DNA from: Bacteroidota bacterium
Lineage (GTDB): Bacteria > Bacteroidota > Bacteroidia > Cytophagales > Cyclobacteriaceae
NCBI GenBank assembly: GCA_023428695.1
Contig: JAEYWY010000025.1
Location: forward strand, 62,001 to 126,000
Length of the DNA stretch: 64,000 nucleotides
Reading direction: 5' to 3'
In this document: positions 1 to 9,900 of the stretch, piece by piece
Numbering within the stretch: the stretch's first letter is position 1
Layout: the number at the start of each line of letters is the position of its first letter
Position numbers and translations under genes: made by a program
The notes under the pieces: generated by a model
Databases searched by the model: none
What the model was told of the DNA's origin: nothing
Seen by the model: the letters and a program-made list of their open reading frames with translations, nothing else

Positions 1-936
1 TGCGGCTTCAGTAACACTCATGTTCCTGTTCTCCATCAACGCGCGGGCGTGTTGCATCCTCAGGCGATGGATATAACCAAAAATCGTTTCACCAAAACTC
101 TCCCTGAATCCCTTTTTGAGTTTGAACTCATTCACGCCAAACATCCTGGACAGTGATTTAAGCGAATGGTTGCCGCAAAAGTTATTATCGAGGTATTCTT
201 TCAGCTGATTAAAGACAGTCCGATCCGACAACGTCATAACCGGATCAGGCTTCATCGTTGCGGAATGGTATTGATCGAGTTGCCAGGCGGTAAGTTCAAG
301 CGCCCAAGCTTCAACCAGCAAATTTCCCAACGGCCCCGACATACGACAAGTCATAATCTCCTGCATGACCCGGCGCATTGCCGGTGTAATCGCCAGGCCG
401 GACTCTCCGCCAAGTACAGGTTCCCTTTTGTCAATCTTCAACCGCAGCTCGTCACACCACGAGATTCCTGTGAGTATATCGATAAAGTACGTGCGGTCAA
501 AAGCAAGATGAAGCAACTTTAGGGGCTCCGATCCTGCTTCAATGAAGTGATCGTCATACACAACAGGTTTGTAAATGAAATTTTGTTTGCCCTCGGTTAA
601 TAAACGATGGTAGCCAATATCATTAAAAGCCGAATCAACTTTCCCGCTCACAACGAAACAACTATTCACCGTCTGGCATTGCTGCGGATCAGTATGTTTG
701 ATGTGGATATTTTTTTCAAGGTTCGCTGAGAAGTGCGTAACGGTTAACATTGGCAGTTTTACCGATTCAATTTGGATAGTACCCCAGTCACCCCCCAGGG
801 TATACCCCTTCTGCGGCGTGTGCGAGCCGGAACCTTTTCCTAAAAGAAATGAATAATCCAGGGAAACAAAATTCCCGGTTTGCTTTGGCATCTGTGAAAC
901 GAAATAGGATGCTGGATATACGGCTCCGGCCGACAT
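1..936 (-). CDS. AraC-family transcriptional regulator, 3' end outside window
   Basis: I translated this frame by hand; it is open from an ATG at 936 down to base 1, giving 312 residues with the C-terminus cut off. Upstream of 936 the frame meets a TGA with no other ATG between, which fixes the start (a second Met 15 residues in is possible). The last ~50 visible residues match the first helix-turn-helix of the AraC/XylS domain: a KLKKGFRESFGETIFGYIHR segment followed by RMQHARALME and NMSVTEAA. The N-terminal ~230 residues form an unrecognised sensing domain. Such proteins normally bind DNA as dimers and respond to a small ligand; no ligand can be inferred. It is transcribed away from the cytochrome gene at 1042, which could be a target. 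Confidence 0.85.
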   Translation of the reverse strand, partial: MSAGAVYPASYFVSQMPKQTGNFVSLDYSFLLGKGSGSHTPQKGYTLGGDWGTIQIESVKLPMLTVTHFSANLEKNIHIKHTDPQQCQTVNSCFVVSGKVDSAFNDIGYHRLLTEGKQNFIYKPVVYDDHFIEAGSEPLKLLHLAFDRTYFIDILTGISWCDELRLKIDKREPVLGGESGLAITPAMRRVMQEIMTCRMSGPLGNLLVEAWALELTAWQLDQYHSATMKPDPVMTLSDRTVFNQLKEYLDNNFCGNHSLKSLSRMFGVNEFKLKKGFRESFGETIFGYIHRLRMQHARALMENRNMSVTEAA

Positions 937-1041
937 AGGTTGCCGAAAACGCTCCCGTTGCCGTAGATTTTTATCCGTCTCGCGTAGTCTCCCGCGTTCG
1001 CGTTTGCCGTATCAGGCTCTTGTACAATTCAGATAATTGAT

Positions 1042-1917
1042 ATGATTAAAAAAATCCTCAAAGGTGTTTTGATTGTTTTGGGAGCCGTCATATTGTTCGG
1101 CGTGGGCTTCTATGTGAAAGCTTACATCAGCACGGAAAGCAGGCTCGACACGCGGTATGCCGTTACGCCGCAAACGCTTTATATCACGCCCGATTCCGCG
1201 ATGCTCTCCAAAGGGAAACGTCTCGCCTCTGTAAAGGGATGTATGGAGTGTCACGGCGCTGACCTGAGCGGGAAAATCATGCACAGTGACTTCATGCTGG
1301 GACGCCTCGTTTCTGCGAACCTCACCAAGGGCAAAGGCGGTCTTTCCACAGACTACGGCGTTCGCGACTGGGTTCTCGCCCTTAAGCATGGGATCCGCCG
1401 GGATGGCACACCGCTTATCTTTATGCCGTCGCATGAGTTCTATTTGTTAAGTGAATACGACATGAAGTCAATCATTGCATACTGCTCAACGGTACCACCA
1501 GTGGACAACGAGTTGCCCGAAATAAGACTTGGTCCGATGGTGAGAGTACTCTCAGACCTGGGCAAGTTTCCACTGATTCCAGCGGAAATGCTCGACCATG
1601 ATCATCAGCTTATAAGCAACGTTAAGGAAGAAGTATCTGTGGTATTTGGAAAATACCTCGCGACATCGTGTTCGGGTTGTCATAAGGAAACCATGAAGGG
1701 TGGCGAAGCCCTCGCGCCGGGGCTTCCGGTGGTTGCTGATATTTCATCAACGGGTAATCCGGGCAAATGGACCGAAGACCAATGGATAACAACATTGCGG
1801 ACAGGCGTTACACCTGAAGGGAAGATATTGAAACCGGAGGAAATGCCATGGCCAATGGCGAAGGACCTGACCGATGTCGAACTCAAGGCGCTGCGCAAGT
1901 ATTTAAACACGCTCTAG
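1042..1917 (+). CDS. membrane-anchored diheme cytochrome c
   Basis: A 291-residue protein with an N-terminal hydrophobic helix (about residues 4-24) that should serve as an uncleaved anchor, placing the rest in the periplasm. Two CxxCH heme c sites are visible: CMECH at residues 67-71 and CSGCH at 210-214, so it has two cytochrome c folds. Met residues further along each domain could be axial ligands. The family includes cytochrome subunits of periplasmic dehydrogenases, but no dehydrogenase is adjacent, so its donor and acceptor are unknown. The start follows an AT-rich stretch without a Shine-Dalgarno. A strong terminator follows at 1944, so it is probably monocistronic. Confidence 0.88.
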   Translation: MIKKILKGVLIVLGAVILFGVGFYVKAYISTESRLDTRYAVTPQTLYITPDSAMLSKGKRLASVKGCMECHGADLSGKIMHSDFMLGRLVSANLTKGKGGLSTDYGVRDWVLALKHGIRRDGTPLIFMPSHEFYLLSEYDMKSIIAYCSTVPPVDNELPEIRLGPMVRVLSDLGKFPLIPAEMLDHDHQLISNVKEEVSVVFGKYLATSCSGCHKETMKGGEALAPGLPVVADISSTGNPGKWTEDQWITTLRTGVTPEGKILKPEEMPWPMAKDLTDVELKALRKYLNTL

Positions 1918-1943
1918 CGAATAAAACGCATCATTCTGCAACT

Positions 1944-1973
1944 AATCCCGGCCTTAGTGTCGGGATTTTTTTT
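1944..1973 (+). terminator. rho-independent terminator of the cytochrome gene
   Basis: AATCCCG at 1944-1950 pairs with CGGGATT at 1961-1967 around a 10-base loop, and a run of T follows. It lies 27 bases after the cytochrome stop codon. Confidence 0.8.
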
Positions 1974-2042
1974 GAACCGGCGAACTGTTTCTTCGCAACC
2001 ACCGTACCTCAGGTTTTCGACCTTTTGCGTCATCAATCCACG

Positions 2043-2073
2043 TTTCCTATGTAATTATCTTTATCTATCTTCG
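2043..2073 (+). promoter_or_regulatory. possible Bacteroidota-type promoter for the ECF sigma operon
   Basis: TTTC at 2043-2046 and TATCTTCG at 2066-2073 are 19 bases apart, each one base off the TTTG / TAnnTTTG consensus of Bacteroidota. Position fits a TTG start at 2098. Weak match. Confidence 0.25.
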
Positions 2074-2097
2074 ACCGATACAAAAGGGCATTCGGCA

Positions 2098-2595
2098 TTG
2101 GCGGCAATCGATGAACAACGGTTCGTTAACCTGATCAATGAGCACCAGGGATTGATTCACAAAGTGTGTATCATGTACGAAAACGATCCCGAGGTGCGCA
2201 ACGATCTATTTCAGGAAATTGTACTCCAGTTATGGAGGTCATTTCCGACGTTCCGCGGTGAAGCGAAGATCACTACATGGATGTACAGAATTGCTCTTAA
2301 CACAGCAATTTCCGGCTTCCGAAAGGAAACGAGAAAAATCAAGACCGAGGACCTGCGTGAAGTTCATTTCAACCTCACGGAGGGCAGTGACGATTCCGAG
2401 GAAAATCTGCACAGACTGCAAGCCGCGATCCGTCAACTGAATGAGATTGATCGCGCCATGATTATGATGGCGCTTGAGGAAGTGCCTTACGAAGAAATTG
2501 CTGAGACAATAGGTATCTCACAAAACAACGTGCGTGTTCGAATGAACAGGATCCGGGAAAAATTAAGAAAATTGATGTTGGAGCGATGGAGTTAG
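2098..2595 (+). CDS. ECF (sigma-70 family) RNA polymerase sigma factor
   Basis: The frame is open from 1957, but the sequence before residue DEQRFVNLINEHQ does not look like protein of this family. I place the start at the TTG at 2098, giving 165 residues, typical for an ECF sigma. Region 2 is seen in NDLFQEIVLQLWRSF and ITTWMYRIALNTAI, the -10 recognition part. Region 4 is seen in VPYEEIAETIGISQNNVRVR with RIREKLRK, the -35 helix-turn-helix. It directs RNA polymerase to a regulon set by an envelope or other signal. The stop overlaps the next gene by 10 bases, implying translational coupling with a likely regulator. The exact start is uncertain. Confidence 0.87.
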   Translation: MAAIDEQRFVNLINEHQGLIHKVCIMYENDPEVRNDLFQEIVLQLWRSFPTFRGEAKITTWMYRIALNTAISGFRKETRKIKTEDLREVHFNLTEGSDDSEENLHRLQAAIRQLNEIDRAMIMMALEEVPYEEIAETIGISQNNVRVRMNRIREKLRKLMLERWS

Positions 2596-3209
2596 AAGAT
2601 CTTAAGGATATATGGAAACAACATACGGCTGTTTTCCCGCTTAAAAATGAAGCGGAGATAGCGGCCATGCTCAAAGGCACAAGCCGCTCTATCGTAGCGA
2701 AGCTTAAACGAAGTGTGTGGTTCGAATTGATCTTTACCCTTATCGCCGGCGTCGTTATTGTTATCTATGCGATGACATTGCCTTCCGGAGCCATGAAGTG
2801 GATGTCAATCAGTATCCCCCTCATTTTCATCGTTTACACGGTATACTACATCAAGAAACTGATTCTGCTTTCGCGCTTTAATCCACTTGAAGGAAATATA
2901 CGTTCAGGCATCGAGAACCTCATTAACGACTTGTCAGCGTACCTGCGGTTTTATCGGAGAAGTTATACCGTTCTCTACCCTGTTTACTTTGCGATGGGTA
3001 TCCTGTTTGGGTTACTCGAAAAGGGCACCGTTGACATACTTGGCATATTGAGCAAGCCGAAGACAATTCTTATGCTCTCGGTCGTCGCGGTAATTTTTTA
3101 TCTTACGAGCACATGGGTGGTGAACTGGCTGCTGAAGAAATTGTATGGTAACCACCTTGATAATCTTAAATCGCTGTTGCATGACATCCATCAAAAACAT
3201 CCCGAATAA
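2586..3209 (+). CDS. membrane protein coupled to the ECF sigma factor, possible anti-sigma factor
   Basis: A 207-residue protein starting inside the last codons of the sigma gene. It begins with MELEDLKDIWKQ, a pattern seen in membrane proteins encoded beside ECF sigma genes in Bacteroidota. Hydrophobic helices occur at about residues 45-65, 70-88, 128-146 and 156-178, so about four membrane passes with a ~40-residue cytoplasmic N-terminus. It lacks the zinc-binding anti-sigma motif (HxxxCxxC). Gene overlap and topology make an anti-sigma role plausible, but this is inference. The next gene starts 29 bases before its stop, so three genes are probably one operon. Confidence 0.7.
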   Translation: MELEDLKDIWKQHTAVFPLKNEAEIAAMLKGTSRSIVAKLKRSVWFELIFTLIAGVVIVIYAMTLPSGAMKWMSISIPLIFIVYTVYYIKKLILLSRFNPLEGNIRSGIENLINDLSAYLRFYRRSYTVLYPVYFAMGILFGLLEKGTVDILGILSKPKTILMLSVVAVIFYLTSTWVVNWLLKKLYGNHLDNLKSLLHDIHQKHPE

Positions 3210-4068
3210 AATCCGCTTAACATTACTGATCACGTGCATTGTTTTCCAAACCGGCTTCGCGCAGAAATCGGATGAGTCCTTGTTATGGCGTGTGTCGGGC
3301 AACGGATTGGCTAAACCTTCATACTTGTTCGGCACATTTCACCTGATGGGTAGCGAATATATTGATAGTCTTTCGATGGTCAAGGCACGATTCGACTCTG
3401 CAAATACACTGATCGGCGAACTTGTACTGGACAATTCCATGACACCAAAAGTCATGATGGCGGCCATGATGAAAGATACACTCCTGCAGGATATTCTGAC
3501 CGAAGAAACATATGCACTCACATCTGAATGGCTCAAGGAACTTGGGGGAATGGATCTGACCATGCTCAACAAATTCAATCCCTCGATGGTCCAGATGTTG
3601 ATTGTTACATTGGTTCAGCAGAAGCTCAACGGCAAGGCTGTAATTCCCATGGATCTTCATTTTCAAAATCTTGCCCGGGATTCAAAGGGACTTGTCGGGC
3701 TTGAGACATTCGAGGAGCAGACCGCTGTATTGTTTGGAAGTTCGTACGTCCAGCAGGCGAAACAACTTGCCGAGTTCGTAAGCAAACGCGACTCATCTAT
3801 ATCGACGCTGATTACAATGAACAGGATGTACCGCGCGCAGGAACTTGATTCGCTGATGGCGATGTTTTCGGAATCTTCATATTCCACTTCAGAAAAGGAC
3901 GCGTTGCTGGACAACCGGAACCGGAACTGGATAAAAAAACTTCCCGGGTATTTCGATTCCGGGTCATGTTTCGTGGCGGTGGGCGCATTGCATCTTCCCG
4001 GGGAAAACGGGCTCGTTTCGCTGCTTCGCAAGGCCGGGTATACCGTAACGCCGCTTCCGCTGAACTGA
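3181..4068 (+). CDS. TraB/GumN family exported protein
   Basis: I choose the ATG at 3181 (295 residues) because it gives a normal signal peptide ending near QTGFAQ; the ATG at 3145 would add 12 unlike residues. The YLFGTFHLMG segment shortly after the signal is the hallmark of the TraB/GumN (PF01963) fold, and the C-terminus holds the second conserved part, FVAVGALHLPGENGLVSLL. Members are related to Tiki-type metalloproteases: the GTxH and GxxH segments are the presumed metal-binding and catalytic sites, but bacterial substrates are mostly unknown. Likely periplasmic. It overlaps the previous gene and may be co-expressed with the sigma factor. Confidence 0.82.
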   Translation: MTSIKNIPNKIRLTLLITCIVFQTGFAQKSDESLLWRVSGNGLAKPSYLFGTFHLMGSEYIDSLSMVKARFDSANTLIGELVLDNSMTPKVMMAAMMKDTLLQDILTEETYALTSEWLKELGGMDLTMLNKFNPSMVQMLIVTLVQQKLNGKAVIPMDLHFQNLARDSKGLVGLETFEEQTAVLFGSSYVQQAKQLAEFVSKRDSSISTLITMNRMYRAQELDSLMAMFSESSYSTSEKDALLDNRNRNWIKKLPGYFDSGSCFVAVGALHLPGENGLVSLLRKAGYTVTPLPLN

Positions 4069-4171
4069 CTCGGGGATTTTGTTTCCGGGAAGAGTTAATG
4101 GGCACGCAGAACTGTTGGCGACAGACGGAAAATAGGCTTACTTGCAGCCAGTATAGTTACCGACTTGAACC

Positions 4172-4933
4172 ATGAAAAGATTGTCACTTCTTACGCTCTT
4201 TGTTTTTGTTTCGTCACTGGCTTTTGGATGGGGTGCCACGGGCCATCGCGCAGTGGCTCAGCTTGCCTCAAAATACCTTAACAAAAAAGCAAAGCGCGAA
4301 CTGAAACGTATCCTTAACGGACAGTCTATGGCCATGGTCAGTACATGGATGGATGAGATTTACTCAGACAGCACATATAAGTACACGTACGACTGGCATT
4401 GGGTGACAATTCCAGACGAGCAGACTTACGAACAGGCAGAAAAGAATCCAAAGGGCGACGTAATAATGACGCTCGAACGCGTGATCGCGGAACTCAAGAA
4501 AGGAAATCTCGATCCAGCCAAAGAAACCGAGTACGTAAAGATGCTGATCCACCTTGTCGGAGACATCCATCAACCGCTTCATGTCGGCGGCGGCAACGAC
4601 CGCGGTGGTAATGAAGTGAAAGTGATGTGGTTTCGCGTCGATAGTAACCTTCATCGTGTTTGGGACAGCGATATGATTGACGACACAAAACTGAGTTACA
4701 CGGAACTTGCCGAATCGCTCCTCGAACCAGATGCCGAGACGTTGAAGAAATGGCAACGCGCAAGCGTGCGGGACTGGGCAAATGAAAGCAAGGCTTTGCG
4801 CAAAGAAGTTTATGACTACGATCGCACCCGACTCGGTTACGAATATTCATACCGGAAACTCCATCTTGTTCGCACGCGACTGCTCCAGGCCGGCGTCAGG
4901 CTTGCTGCCGTCCTGAATGAAATTTACGGCTGA
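4172..4933 (+). CDS. S1/P1-type secreted nuclease
   Basis: A 253-residue protein with a signal peptide (residues 1-19) whose predicted mature N-terminus is Trp20, the residue that ligates zinc in S1/P1 nucleases. The metal-binding set is visible in order: WGATGHRAVA, DWHWVTIPD, LVGDIHQPLHVGGGNDRGGN and LHRVWDSDMID. The family cleaves single-stranded DNA or RNA with a trinuclear zinc site, outside the cytoplasm, usually for nucleotide scavenging. Length is close to that of the fungal and plant enzymes. It follows the TraB gene by about 100 bases and precedes the deacetylase by 33, on the same strand. Confidence 0.92.
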   Translation: MKRLSLLTLFVFVSSLAFGWGATGHRAVAQLASKYLNKKAKRELKRILNGQSMAMVSTWMDEIYSDSTYKYTYDWHWVTIPDEQTYEQAEKNPKGDVIMTLERVIAELKKGNLDPAKETEYVKMLIHLVGDIHQPLHVGGGNDRGGNEVKVMWFRVDSNLHRVWDSDMIDDTKLSYTELAESLLEPDAETLKKWQRASVRDWANESKALRKEVYDYDRTRLGYEYSYRKLHLVRTRLLQAGVRLAAVLNEIYG

Positions 4934-4966
4934 GAATCACAAACGCGGTTCTACTAATACTATCAT

Positions 4967-5968
4967 ATGAAACGCCTCATGATTTTCAACTTCGTCGTGG
5001 CTGCGATTGCAGTCTGCGTCGATGTGTCGGCTCAGCAAACATATGCTGAGAAACTTGGTTTCCCCAAAGGTACGCGCGTGCTTATTCTGCACGTCGACGA
5101 CGTTGGTATGTCGTGGGACTCAAACCAGGGTGCGATACAGGCATTGGAGAAAGGTGTGGCAACCTCGGTAAGTATTATGATGCCTTGTCCGTGGGTGCCG
5201 GGTTTCTTTCACTACATGCAGGAAAATCCCGGAGTTGATGCGGGCTTGCACCTGACACTTACATCGGAGTGGAGAGACTACAGATGGGGTCCCCTTTCCG
5301 GCAAGAGCACAACGCCCGGGCTGGTTGATAAGGAAGGCGCTATGTGGGCCTCTGTTCCGGACGTTGTAACACATGCAACCCCGGACGAAGTGGAAAGAGA
5401 AATCCGGGCCCAGATTGATCGCGCGCGTACAATAGGATTCGAACCAACCCACCTGGATAGTCACATGGGCACGGTGTTCGCCAAACCGGAGTTCCTCGAA
5501 CGTTACATAAAACTCGGCATTGAGCTTAAAATCCCCGTCATGTTTCCGGGTGGCCATAACCAACTGATTTTCGAGCAACTCAAGTTGACACCTGAACAGT
5601 TGATTTTTTTTCAAAGGTTCGGTGAGTCGTTATGGAAAGCAGGCCTTCCCGTACTTGACGATCTGCACAATTTCAGTTATGAGTGGAATTACAGCCATCT
5701 CTCCGCCAAAGACGAAGAACTCCGGAAGTTCGCGACAGGTAAATACATTGAGACGCTTCGAAATACAAAACCCGGACTGACGATGGTGATCATGCATTGT
5801 ACGGCACCGACAGAGGTCTTTCCTTACATTTCTGATTCCGGGAAAATCCGCAAGGGTGACTTACTTGCCATGACTGACCCTGCATTACGGGAGTTTCTCA
5901 AGAAAGAGGGGTTTGTTCTTACCACATGGCGGGAAGTGATGGAGCGGCGGAAAAAGCTTACCGAGTAA
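4967..5968 (+). CDS. YdjC/ChbG-family carbohydrate deacetylase, exported
   Basis: A 333-residue protein with a signal peptide ending near VDVSAQ. The YdjC/ChbG fold is shown by LHVDDVGMSWDSNQGA near the mature N-terminus (metal-binding Asp pair), GVDAGLHLTLTSEW, and the THLDSHMGT segment (metal-binding His and Asp). Known members remove an acetyl group from N-acetylated diacetylchitobiose or related sugars with a divalent metal. Cytoplasmic members are common; this copy has an export signal, so an extracytoplasmic sugar is likely. Its last 11 bases overlap the end of the convergent SMP-30-like gene. Confidence 0.85.
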   Translation: MKRLMIFNFVVAAIAVCVDVSAQQTYAEKLGFPKGTRVLILHVDDVGMSWDSNQGAIQALEKGVATSVSIMMPCPWVPGFFHYMQENPGVDAGLHLTLTSEWRDYRWGPLSGKSTTPGLVDKEGAMWASVPDVVTHATPDEVEREIRAQIDRARTIGFEPTHLDSHMGTVFAKPEFLERYIKLGIELKIPVMFPGGHNQLIFEQLKLTPEQLIFFQRFGESLWKAGLPVLDDLHNFSYEWNYSHLSAKDEELRKFATGKYIETLRNTKPGLTMVIMHCTAPTEVFPYISDSGKIRKGDLLAMTDPALREFLKKEGFVLTTWREVMERRKKLTE

Positions 5969-6944
5969 GCGATATTTTCATAATAATCGTTTCCTTCAGC
6001 TCCCCAGGTTTACGAATAGCTCCGGCCGTTCCGGCTATCTGATGAATCTGACTGTTTGCTATAAAATAGAAATCATTCCCAACGATCACGCCTGTTGTCG
6101 GCAGGTCGAATGCCGGATGATTTGAAACAAGCGCACGAACTTCGGTAACACGCGCAAAACTTTCATCGCAGGTAAGCTCGAGAATGGCTTCAGGAAACGT
6201 GACGTTCTGAACTGCAATCAGCTTGTGACCACTTCGATACATGCCGTCGATGCCAATCAGCAGATGTTTTTCATGGGCCAATACCTCAATTTTTCCGGAC
6301 TTCCGATCAATGGTGACAAGTCCTGGCCTGGTGGCTACAGAGACTATCAACCTGGTTTCATCAGGCGTTAGCGCAATACCGTTTGGGTACCTGACTTCAC
6401 CCGCCTTGACAAACTCCTCAAGGACGTCACCGGATTGACCTATGACGTAAATCGCACCGCCGTCGCTGTCGGTGACATAAGCAACTCCATCCGATGCGAC
6501 GATGACGTCATTGAACAGATGCTTTTTCTTTCCTTTCAGTTCGTACTTCTTCTCGAGCCCGCCATCGGCCAGCGAAAACACATACACGCGGGAGACAAAC
6601 TCGGTTGTATCGTGAGCTGGTGAATTGCTGCAAACCCAAAGCTTTTGCCGGGCTTCATCCACCCTCATTCCAAGAACCACGCCAAGCGATAATGCAAAGT
6701 CGCTGACCCTGCCGCGAGCATCGATCTTTACGATCTTCTGTTTTTGAATGCTACCTACGTAAAAGGATTTTTCAGCAGGATTGTAAGTGATTCCTTCGGG
6801 TATCAAATCCTTTTCACTAAGCCTGAATTCTTCTTTGACAGCAGATTTTTGTCCGAATGCAGCAATGGAGACCAACGCAACGACCAGACTAAGCAGAGTT
6901 CTGAAACAAAATTGGAAGTAATGCCTAGAAGCCGTCATCTTCAT
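5958..6944 (-). CDS. SMP-30/gluconolactonase-like exported beta-propeller protein
   Basis: The frame extends upstream to 7088, but that part is an Arg/Lys-rich misreading of the preceding gene's charged tail. The ATG at 6944 (or 6938) gives 328 residues with a clear signal peptide ending at SIAAFGQ. The rest has repeated blades of the SMP-30/LRE type: LIPEGITYNPAEKSFYVGS, NDVIVASDGVAYVTDSDGGA, YPNGIALTPDETRLIVSV. These folds hydrolyse lactones or bind metal, but the substrate here is unknown. The start lies 20 bases inside the end of the 1675-aa gene, so it is probably translated by coupling. Confidence 0.8.
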   Translation of the reverse strand: MKMTASRHYFQFCFRTLLSLVVALVSIAAFGQKSAVKEEFRLSEKDLIPEGITYNPAEKSFYVGSIQKQKIVKIDARGRVSDFALSLGVVLGMRVDEARQKLWVCSNSPAHDTTEFVSRVYVFSLADGGLEKKYELKGKKKHLFNDVIVASDGVAYVTDSDGGAIYVIGQSGDVLEEFVKAGEVRYPNGIALTPDETRLIVSVATRPGLVTIDRKSGKIEVLAHEKHLLIGIDGMYRSGHKLIAVQNVTFPEAILELTCDESFARVTEVRALVSNHPAFDLPTTGVIVGNDFYFIANSQIHQIAGTAGAIRKPGELKETIIMKISLTR

Positions 6945-9900
6945 CAGCGGGAGGTGTTTCTTGTTGTTTCGGTTCGGCAACCGGAAGTTCCTGTGATTCC
7001 TCTTCATCATCCTGCTGATTCTTATTCTTCTTCTGACGCTTTTGTTTCTTTGGCTGCTCCTTCGATTCTTCTTTCTTTTCGGGGCCAAAACCTTCGTCGG
7101 CAGGCGCTGGTTCAGTCTTCGGTTTTTCCGTATCGCCAGGAATTACCGTAGGGACATAAGGACTTGTCGATTCCTGTTGCAAAGCCGGCGGTGATTCATA
7201 AAGGCTGTAGGGCACATCATTTCCGAGGTAGTTCTTTCTGAATTGATTAATGAATGTCAGCGTTTCATCGTCACTGCCAGGCATAAAGGCCACCTCTCCG
7301 ATTTTCGCCTTGCCAGCATTTGTCTTCTTTGAAATTATGGAGTTGAATTCATCATCAGAGGAATGAATGAGCAGGCGGTTGTCCTCATAACCGAAGTAAT
7401 ACCATGCTTCGGGAGACGCCTTGAAGAAAACGTGGAATACAGGACTACCGTCTTCATTCTTGCGAATCTCCATGTAACCTTCAAATGCGCCGTTGATGTC
7501 GTTTCGAAGTATGTTGGAAATACCAATCTTGCCTTCACTGTAAAACGCATTACGTTCAGGCGACCACTTCAATTGTACGTTCGAGAACGCAATCGGCCTG
7601 GCCAGTTGCGGTATTGTTCCAAGCGAGACATATCCCTGCTGGCTTCGTTGCTCAAAATCCTGGGTAGCCCTTTCTCCGATGAGGTCAGCTATTTTGTAAA
7701 GCAATTCCGTCTGGTCACCGAGTCCTTCATCGGCGCCTTCGTTTTGAATCACGTCCTGAATACGCTTCGCCATCAGATCAAATGCCGCCGGAGGTGCGTC
7801 GCAGTTAAGCAGCAGGAACGAATTCATACTGATCGCATTTGTCGTCATATTACCCTGACCGATCGCGGTAGCGCTGACGTCAAATCCTTTTGAACCACGA
7901 ACCAGTTTCACCGGTCCTTCAAACCTGACACGTGTATCCTCATCGTTGTACGCGAATACCTTTCCCGAAAGTTTATTACCACGGGCTTTTTCAATATCCT
8001 CAATCTTGAATTCGGATGTCGCCGTATCGTAATGAAGCATACCACTGGGCAGGAAGAAGTCGTCATCGTCAATGTTCTTCTTCTTGGTAAGGAACGTGAT
8101 ATACAGGTCTCCGTCACTCTGACCGAAGTGCAGTCCGGCATTTACCTGATCACCTTCTTCAGTTACGGCTTTTTCAAAATCGACGAGAATTTCCGTTTCG
8201 TCACCACTTTGTTCATATTGAATCCAGGCTGTAGGTTCCTTGATATTCTTGATATCAAGTTTCAAGAATCCGCTTAACTGAAGGGCTGGACGCGTGGCGT
8301 ACATTGTCATGTCTCCCTTATAAAACATCCCTGCACCGAGTACCAGCTGATCTTTGTCGGTCACGGCCCCCGTTCCAACCGTTTGCATGGATGCACGAGT
8401 CTGCGTCCGTTTCGAACTGCGCCTTGTTTGTTCTTCGGTGGTAATAGGCTCAAGATGGAAATCAGTCATCTTGATCGCAAACGTATCACTCAACAGATTC
8501 ACATACTGATACGTCGCATACCCCGAAAACTCCTTGCGTGACTTGATGTCCACAACACCTTCCGTAAGGCGGTGATATGCATTTAGTGTATCAAGAACGA
8601 TAGTCGTATTCTTTAACGTTCCGATCTTTGCGTTTTCGAGGATAAGAACTTCATTGTTTTCCGGTGTGATCATCGCATCCGCCACGATAATGTAAGGAAT
8701 GCCGCTTACCTTCAGCTCCTGCGTCTTCAGATCATACACGGCTTTTTCCGCATTGAACCGTAGCGAGTCAAGGTCTTTCCTTGTGGTATAGAAGTATGAA
8801 TCTTCGAGAGGCTGATCGGGATCTTTCTGCATCGTAATTTTTTGCTCATCAACATCCCACCGCATTTGTGAAATTGATGTCTTAAACTGTGCATACGGGA
8901 AATCAATCGCGGCATCACCCGCTACTTCAGGACTTACGTCAGCATAATTCTCCTCGAGATTAAAACGCATGCTTACATCCGTTCCCGTTAGCAGCGGCTT
9001 CTCCGGATCTTCAGACTTTACCTTTAACCGCGCATGGTTGGCACCAAACTCCTTACCGGAGAATTTCATATACCGGGAAACCAATTCTGTTCCACGACTT
9101 TCAAACTTACCTGCACCACCAACGCCGTCCTTGGAAATGGTTACGGTGCCGCGCATTTGAGCGGTGGAGTTATAAAACTCAAACGGCGCGTTCAGGTTTT
9201 TCAGCTCCATCCTGTCCTGCTTCGGATACCACTTCATATTATAGTTAACCATCCGCGCCTGCGGGAAAAGGACAGGCCCGAATTGCTTTTCATCGATCGT
9301 TGCAAGTTCGCCACGACCAAGAACGGAATCGGGATAAAATATAAAGTCGGAGGAACTCAGTTTTGCAGCGAGGTATTCAATGGAACCATTGCCACGCAAG
9401 CCGCGATTGTCCATCGATAATGATCCCTTCATGTTACCATCACCGTTATACAAGCGGTAGCCGGCCTGCGGAATGTTATGCGTGAAGCCAAGGGACTTAT
9501 CAGGTTGTGTGTGCAACTTCTCCTGGAACGCCGGGAAGATCCCACTGGAGTTGAACTTACCTTCAAAGTTAATTGAACTGGGATCGGCATCATTCAGACT
9601 GTCGAGTTTGAACGGCGGCACAACAAAGAATACCGACTTGTCATATGCACCACCGAGGACCTCAGGTCTGTCAAAGTAAATCACACCACCTGCGCTCGCA
9701 TCGAGACGCGGGAAGGTGGGGATCTTCTCCTTCCCGGATTTGTTGCCACCCTTGCTGATGTAAAGTGTACCGGACGAACTGGAAGGATTTCCCAGGCCAC
9801 CGACTGCGGCCGCGCTTGAATCAGCGCTAACCATTGAGTTATTGACCTTCCGCCTGATCATTTGACCACGTGCATTCTTTTCCATCACAAAAAAGTTGAT

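Noticed and set aside
166..522. Plus-strand frame of 118 codons at the window start
   Set aside because: It is antisense to the AraC-family gene, whose minus frame is open across the whole stretch and carries the conserved helix-turn-helix.
1957..2097. 47-residue upstream extension of the ECF sigma frame
   Set aside because: It begins inside the cytochrome terminator and contains no sigma-factor features.
6945..7088. N-terminal extension of the SMP-30-like gene with many Arg/Lys
   Set aside because: It is the second reading frame of the low-complexity tail of the 1675-aa gene and precedes an obvious signal peptide, so it is not coding in this frame.
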